Shown here one piece after another: positions 6,269 through 10,000 of a stretch of DNA of 10,000 bases. How positions within the stretch are numbered: the stretch's first letter is position 1; the number at the start of each line of letters is the position of its first letter. The notes under the pieces were generated by a model, which did no database searches, was not told where the DNA came from, and saw only the letters and a program-made list of their open reading frames with translations. Made by a program: the position numbers and the translations under genes. Source of the DNA: Magnetospirillum sp. (GTDB taxonomy: Bacteria; Pseudomonadota; Alphaproteobacteria; Rhodospirillales; Magnetospirillaceae); assembly GCA_020217035.1 (NCBI GenBank), contig JAIWOG010000167.1:1-10000 (forward strand), written 5' to 3'.

Positions 6269-8242
6269 TCAGAACTTCACGCTCAGGCCGGCCTTGACGG
6301 TGCGTCCGGCTTCCCAGATGGCGCTGTCATGGGGGCGGTAATACTTGTCGAACAGATTGTCGACGGCGAAGTCCAGACGCAGATCGTCGTTCAATTGCGG
6401 TGGCGTCCACGACGCGAAAATGTCGTGCAGCGCATAGCCGCTGGACGCGGTGCCCGAACTGTTGACCCGGTTCTGCGCCGCCACCAAGGCGGTGCGCCAG
6501 CCGGTTTCCACCCCCATTTCGGTGAAGCGGTGGCCGATGGTGAAACTGACCTGGTCGGCGGGGATGGAATTCAGCGAGGTGTGGTCGGTGACGTTCTTGC
6601 CGCGGATCAAGGCGCCGCCGACGCTGCCGAACCACGAAAGCGAGTCGTAGGCCAGTTCTGCCTCGATGCCGCGTATGCGGGCCTTGTCGATGTTGCGGGT
6701 GGTGGTGGTTGTGGTGCCGATGGTCTGTTCGATGTAGTCGGAGACATTGTTCTGATAGGTCGCCAGCTTGCTGGTCAGCTTATCCTTGGGTGACACCACG
6801 TCTCGCCATTTCAGGTTGGCACCCAATTCGAAATTGTGGGCGGTTTCCGGCTTCAGATCGGGATTGGCGATGAAATTATTGCCCGGGTAATGCTGGCCGG
6901 AATTGAACATGGTGGTCAGTGACGGCGCCCGGAATGCCTGGGAATAAGACGCGTAAGGCTGGGCCCACGGCGTCAGTTGGTAGGCCAGTCCCAATTTGGG
7001 GGAGAAGGCGCCGTCGGAGCGCTCGCGCTGGCCCGTCGCCGACAGATCGAAGGAATCGTAACGCAGGCCCGGCGTGACGGTCAGCGCTCCGAAACCGATT
7101 TCGTCTTGGACGAAGCCGCCCAGGATGTCCATGGTGGCGTCGGGATACCAGCCGGGGGTGGAGACGCCATTACGCTTGCCCGCTTGACGGTCGCGATAGC
7201 TTTCGACGCCATAGGTCAAAGCGTGCTGACCGCCCAGGGCGCCGAAGCGGCTGGTATTGGCGATGTCCAGACCTTCGGTGACCTGATCGCGTTCGTCCAG
7301 ACGGCGGTCGGACTGGCGGATGTCGTCCAACTCGGTTTCGTTGCGGTAAAGCGTGGCCTTGAGATTGAACAGCATGTCCGATGGCGCGTCATAGACGTAA
7401 TGCAGCGCATAGGAATTGCGCACCGAATCACGGTCGGCGGTGTTGGCGGGCGCCCCGTTCGAACTGGAATCGGCGGTCAGCGGGATGGTGGTGTTGCTGA
7501 CATAGCGTTCGGCCTGGGCGGTGACCTTATGGTTGGGGGCCGGGATGACCGACACCTTCAACAGACCCGAGACGATGTTGTCGCCGGAATCCACCAGCTT
7601 GTCGCCGTTGCCGTTTTCCATATTGCCGAAATTGCGGTGGCTGACGCTGGCCAGGATATCCAGACCGTCCAGCGGCCTGGCATAGGCGGTGCCGGTCACG
7701 TGGTTCTCGTTGGGGTTGGTGGCGTAGGAATAACGGGCCTGCCCCCCCATTTTCTGTCCCGGCTTCAACAGGTCGGCGGCGTCCTTGGTGGTCATGTTGA
7801 TGACGCCGCCGATGGCGCCCGATCCGAACATGGTCGAACCGGGACCGCGCAGGACTTCCACCTGCTTCAACAGGTCGGGTTCCATGAACAGCCGCGCTTT
7901 GTGCCCGACCTGATAGTTCTGCCGTGCGTCGTCGATGCGGATGACCACCCGTTCGTCGCCCAGGCCACGGATGGTGGGCGACATCACCCCGGCGCGCGGA
8001 CCGCCGGAAAAGCTGACGCCCGGCACGTCGCGCAGGATGTCGCGCAGATCCTGGGGCGCCAGGCGTTCCAGTTCCTCGGCATCGACCACGGTGACGGCGG
8101 CGGTGGTTTCTTCGACCAGTTTTTCGGTGCGGGTGGTGGTGACCGACACGCCTTGCAGGCGGGTGGCGGTCTCTTGCGCCTGGGCTGCGCTGGCGGCGGT
8201 CAGGATCAGCAGCGACGGAATCAGGGTGCGTTTAGCAGGCAT
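6269..8242 (-). CDS. hmuR: TonB-dependent outer-membrane heme/hemoprotein receptor HmuR
   Basis: This 657-residue outer-membrane protein imports heme, possibly taken from hemoproteins. A Sec signal peptide ends at AQA (cleavage after residue 22). A TonB-box-like segment GVSVTTTR follows (31-38), then the plug domain with IRGLGDERVVIRIDDARQ, the heme-subfamily block YQVGHKARLF containing His114, and LLKQVEVLRGPGSTMFGSGA. The 22-strand barrel carries the paired FRAP (437-440) and NPDL (460-463) boxes of heme receptors, with His451 between them, matching the ligand-histidine arrangement known from HemR. It ends with an aromatic C-terminus (KF), as outer-membrane barrels do. The ATG at 8242-8240 is preferred, with AAGGTGA just upstream; a TTG one codon earlier is less likely. 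It lies 96 nt after hemP and 2 nt before tonB. Its exact ligand (free heme or hemoglobin) is not decidable here. Confidence 0.95.
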   Translation of the reverse strand: MPAKRTLIPSLLILTAASAAQAQETATRLQGVSVTTTRTEKLVEETTAAVTVVDAEELERLAPQDLRDILRDVPGVSFSGGPRAGVMSPTIRGLGDERVVIRIDDARQNYQVGHKARLFMEPDLLKQVEVLRGPGSTMFGSGAIGGVINMTTKDAADLLKPGQKMGGQARYSYATNPNENHVTGTAYARPLDGLDILASVSHRNFGNMENGNGDKLVDSGDNIVSGLLKVSVIPAPNHKVTAQAERYVSNTTIPLTADSSSNGAPANTADRDSVRNSYALHYVYDAPSDMLFNLKATLYRNETELDDIRQSDRRLDERDQVTEGLDIANTSRFGALGGQHALTYGVESYRDRQAGKRNGVSTPGWYPDATMDILGGFVQDEIGFGALTVTPGLRYDSFDLSATGQRERSDGAFSPKLGLAYQLTPWAQPYASYSQAFRAPSLTTMFNSGQHYPGNNFIANPDLKPETAHNFELGANLKWRDVVSPKDKLTSKLATYQNNVSDYIEQTIGTTTTTTRNIDKARIRGIEAELAYDSLSWFGSVGGALIRGKNVTDHTSLNSIPADQVSFTIGHRFTEMGVETGWRTALVAAQNRVNSSGTASSGYALHDIFASWTPPQLNDDLRLDFAVDNLFDKYYRPHDSAIWEAGRTVKAGLSVKF

Positions 8243-8338
8243 CAAGTCACCTTCATCAGCGGATGGAGATGGTCTTGGCTGGCTGCCTGGGCGAAGTTCG
8301 CCGTGAGTGGCTGGCTGGACCGGTTGAAACTGTGTCGT
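8243..8338 (-). repeat. Intercistronic element: 10-bp direct repeats flanking a palindrome between hemP and hmuR
   Basis: This 96-nt gap is the longest inside an otherwise tightly packed operon. On the plus strand TGGCTGGCTG occurs at 8276-8285 and again at 8308-8317. Between them is a perfect palindrome around one base, GGCGAAGTTCGCC (8290-8302), 4 nt and 5 nt from the two repeats. In the hemP-hmuR transcript the palindrome could fold as a small hairpin (usable stem about 4-5 bp), upstream of the hmuR ribosome site. No second promoter or U-run is apparent. The role is unknown; mRNA processing or differential expression of the receptor is only a guess. Confidence 0.4.
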
Positions 8339-8515
8339 TTACTTGGTCAGCAGCAATTTTCCGTTGCTGGTCAGGCGCAGCAGGTATTCCTGCCCCTGAT
8401 GGACAATCACCAATTCGTTGTTCTTCCCCAGCAGTTTGTCCAAAGGAACGCGACGACGTCCATCGGGGCCGATGACGAGACAGGTGCGTTGCGAAGTGGC
8501 GATGGGCGAGCTCAC
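8339..8515 (-). CDS. hemP: Hemin uptake protein HemP, small GTG-start gene
   Basis: This 58-residue protein belongs to the HemP family, a small cytoplasmic protein found at the head of heme-uptake operons; in some proteobacteria it activates expression of the heme receptor. The core is unmistakable: GRRRVPLDKLLGKNNELVIV (19-38) followed by HQGQEYLLRLTSNGKLLLTK to the end (39-58). The frame contains no ATG. Reading upstream it stays open only to a TAA inside the promoter (about 8567-8569), and the single canonical start in that stretch is GTG at 8515-8513, so the start is well fixed although the ribosome site before it is weak. It is the first gene after the Fur-box promoter, with a leader of roughly 30 nt, and precedes hmuR by 96 nt. 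Poor translation initiation could keep its level low relative to the receptor; that is inference. Confidence 0.9.
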   Translation of the reverse strand: MSSPIATSQRTCLVIGPDGRRRVPLDKLLGKNNELVIVHQGQEYLLRLTSNGKLLLTK

Positions 8516-8546
8516 GGGATCCGGAAAATGATGTTGGTCAAGTTCC

Positions 8547-8574
8547 GATAATGATAATGCGAGTCGTTATCATG
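8547..8574. promoter_or_regulatory. Fur-type iron box overlapping the heme promoter
   Basis: The segment begins GATAATGATAAT (8547-8558), identical to the first 12 bases of the classical 19-bp Fur consensus. A perfect inverted repeat ATGATAA (8551-8557) and TTATCAT (8567-8573) is separated by 9 bp. The 19 bases 8556-8574 also read like the AATGCGA-type iron boxes common upstream of TonB receptors. The region can therefore be parsed as two overlapping, shifted Fur sites, covering the spacer and the -10. Iron-replete Fur would block transcription. In some alphaproteobacteria RirA or Irr governs heme genes instead, but this repeat fits Fur better. Confidence 0.75.
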
Positions 8575-8578
8575 TCAA
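8551..8578 (-). promoter_or_regulatory. Sigma-70 type promoter of the heme operon
   Basis: On the minus strand a perfect -35 TTGACA (8578-8573) is followed after 16 bp by the -10 TATCAT (8556-8551), five of six consensus bases. Transcription would start near 8544 and give a leader of about 30 nt before the hemP GTG. It is the only strong promoter I see in the window, and it lies in the only gap between flgL and hemP. The spacer and -10 coincide with the iron box, so repressor and RNA polymerase would compete. Confidence 0.75.
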
Positions 8579-8614
8579 CATTATTTCCATCCGCCCTACC
8601 AAGGAAAGGGGCGC

Positions 8615-9511
8615 TTATAGGTAATCCAGCAGTCTCAGGCTGTTCAGCTTGCCCAGGACCGCGTAGGACGCCTCCAGCGTTGTCTCGTATTGCGAGATTT
8701 CCACCGCCACCTGGGCGGTGTCCACCGCCTTGATGTCGCTGATGCGCTCGCTGATCAGCGAGGCGGCGGTGTCCTGGCGTTCCAGCCAGCTTTCCAGGCG
8801 GCTGGCGTTGACGCCCAGACGGCCCTGGGTTGCCAGCAACTCGTCCATGGCCTCGGTGGCCAGGTCATAAGCCTCGGCGATGGCGTCTTCGTCGCTGGCG
8901 TCGATGTTGGCCAGCATGTTGGCGGCGCGAAGCGCCTTTTCGAACCCGGATTCATTGGCGGTGACGCCGTAATCGACGCTGGCGGAATCCGTCACCTTGA
9001 CCGATTGCACCGAATCGTCACCCAGGTAATAAGCGCTGTCGGGGGTGGACGGCGTGGTGGGCGCCGTCAACAGCGACACGTCCACCGGGGCGGTGGTGGT
9101 CTGGCCGCCGCCGAACAGATAGCGGCCGTCCACCTGCAAATTCATCAAATTGGCCAGGTCCTCAAGCAGGGTCTCGCCGACTTGGTTGTAATCCACCGAA
9201 TCGGACGTTTGGGTGGACATGGACGACAGGGTCGAGCGCAGCTCGCTCATCAACTCGATCATGGACCCCACCGCGTCAGACATGGCTTCGGCCCGATCCA
9301 GCGCGGTCTGGGTGGTGTCGGAGCGGCCTTGCAGGTCGGCAAGCTGGCTTTCCATGGAAATCAGCTTGCCGGCGCTCGAGCCCAGGGCGGCATAGGTTTC
9401 TTCGGTCAACCCGGACGATTGGGCAGTCTGCTTTTCGGCCAGCCTGGCCTGGACGGTCATGGCCGAGCGGAGAAGGGCTTGGCCGAGTCCGGCGGTGGAG
9501 ACACGTTCCAT
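8615..9511 (-). CDS. flgL: Flagellar hook-filament junction protein FlgL
   Basis: This 298-residue protein is the second hook-associated protein (HAP3); it sits between FlgK and the flagellin filament and is exported through the flagellar channel. The N-terminal flagellin-like region (about 1-140) begins MERVSTAGLGQALLRSAM and continues as a long amphipathic helix with QSSGLTEETYAALGSSAGKL; a helical segment near 110-130 ends with the NLQVDGRYLFGGGQT motif shared by FlgL and flagellins. The middle (140-200) is a variable D/S/T-rich domain. The C-terminal helix (about 215-298) ends SLRLLDYL, a typical FlgL tail. Its ATG (9511-9509) is 4 nt after the flgK stop, the usual flgK-flgL pair, with no strong ribosome site. 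The stop is 36 nt from the -35 of the heme operon and no convincing terminator lies between. No cysteine is present, as is usual for exported axial proteins. Confidence 0.9.
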   Translation of the reverse strand: MERVSTAGLGQALLRSAMTVQARLAEKQTAQSSGLTEETYAALGSSAGKLISMESQLADLQGRSDTTQTALDRAEAMSDAVGSMIELMSELRSTLSSMSTQTSDSVDYNQVGETLLEDLANLMNLQVDGRYLFGGGQTTTAPVDVSLLTAPTTPSTPDSAYYLGDDSVQSVKVTDSASVDYGVTANESGFEKALRAANMLANIDASDEDAIAEAYDLATEAMDELLATQGRLGVNASRLESWLERQDTAASLISERISDIKAVDTAQVAVEISQYETTLEASYAVLGKLNSLRLLDYL

Positions 9512-9515
9512 GGCG

Positions 9516-10000
9516 CTAGCTCACTGCGGAAAGAAGGGCGTCGAACATTTCCTGGACGGCGGCCAGCACCTGGGCCGAAGCCTGGTAGGCGCTTTCCAGT
9601 TCCGAGATGCGGGCGGTTTCCTCGTCGATGTTGACGCCATATTGCGACGAGAACGAATCGGTCAGCGCCGTCAGCGTGGTTTCCTTGGACGTGGCGTCGC
9701 TTTCGGCGGAGGATTGCCACGATCCCACGTCAGCCACCAGGGCGGCGGCTTTGTCGGTGGATATGACGTCGGCCATGGCCTGCGACAGCGCACCGGCCGA
9801 CAGCGACAGGCCGTCGTCGGTCAGGGACGCCACCGACAACAGGGACGGGTCGGCGGCGATGTCCGACCGCACATAAAGATCCTCGGCGCCGTCGCCGGTG
9901 AACAGGTCGTTCAGGCCGAAAGCGGACGACACGCTGTCGCCGCCGATGTCGCCGCCCGACAGCGTCACCCCGGTCGAGGAATCGGTGGTGGTGATGACCA
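9516..10000 (-). CDS. flgK: C-terminal part of flagellar hook-associated protein FlgK
   Basis: The frame is open from the right edge of the window to a TAG at 9518-9516, giving the last 160 residues of a longer protein. FlgK (HAP1) caps the hook and joins it to FlgL at the base of the filament. The diagnostic part is the C-terminus: QYGVNIDEETARISELESAY followed by QASAQVLAAVQEMFDALLSAVS, matching the family pattern GVN-DEE-A-L...QAY-A-A-V---QEMFD-LL. Upstream is an acidic, D/S/G-rich stretch and a helix (AGALSQAMADVISTDKAAALV). An internal GTG at 9968 is not a start: the reading frame continues to the edge without a stop. It is followed by flgL after 4 nt. The N-terminal two-thirds or more lies outside the window. 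Confidence 0.9.
   Translation of the reverse strand, partial: VITTTDSSTGVTLSGGDIGGDSVSSAFGLNDLFTGDGAEDLYVRSDIAADPSLLSVASLTDDGLSLSAGALSQAMADVISTDKAAALVADVGSWQSSAESDATSKETTLTALTDSFSSQYGVNIDEETARISELESAYQASAQVLAAVQEMFDALLSAVS

Noticed and set aside
6977..8551. A long plus-strand open frame (524 codons) opposite hmuR and hemP
   Set aside because: Its composition is typical of the reverse complement of a real gene, and it crosses two well-supported genes and the intergenic element between them.
8592..8613. Possible rho-independent terminator after flgL
   Set aside because: The stem has only 5 bp with a 12-nt loop and no T-run follows on the transcribed strand, so it does not meet the usual pattern.

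Overview
The window reads as chromosomal DNA from a high-GC alphaproteobacterium. A Rhodospirillales member such as a Magnetospirillum relative is my best guess. This rests on the base composition, on the style of the heme-uptake proteins and on the acidic FlgK/FlgL-type flagellar proteins; it is an inference, since there is no rRNA or other marker gene. Coding density is very high. There are no insertion sequences, tRNAs, CRISPR arrays or prophage genes.

Left part (1-1913). The first 60 bases hold the N-terminus of a leftward gene resembling the hexapeptide-repeat acetyltransferases linked to phosphonate metabolism. Divergent from it is a rightward two-gene unit for rRNA modification: an RsmC-like 16S rRNA guanine methyltransferase and an RsuA-like 16S rRNA pseudouridine synthase.

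Centre (1908-8578, minus strand). A complete heme acquisition operon is read right to left in the order promoter/Fur box, hemP, hmuR, tonB, hmuS, hmuT, hmuU, hmuV. The outer-membrane receptor takes heme up using energy relayed by a TonB encoded next to it. HmuT carries heme across the periplasm, HmuUV imports it with ATP, and HmuS handles or degrades it in the cytoplasm. HemP is a 58-residue protein with a GTG start. The junctions from hmuR to hmuV are tight (2, 11 and 3 nt gaps, then two 4-nt overlaps), which suggests one transcript with translational coupling. The promoter is strong (TTGACA, 16 bp, TATCAT), and its spacer and -10 lie inside an inverted repeat that reads as a Fur-type iron box. 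No exbB or exbD is present, so this TonB must use an ExbBD encoded elsewhere.

Right part (8615-10000, minus strand). flgL is complete and the 3' part of flgK is present. They encode the two hook-filament junction proteins, and the flagellar unit runs head to tail into the heme operon with only 36 nt between the flgL stop codon and the heme -35 element.

The genes are all of known families. I found no undescribed system. The points worth a second look are regulatory: the overlapping Fur/promoter layout, the repeat-palindrome element between hemP and hmuR, possible flagellar read-through, and the overlapping convergent 3' ends of rsuA and hmuV.
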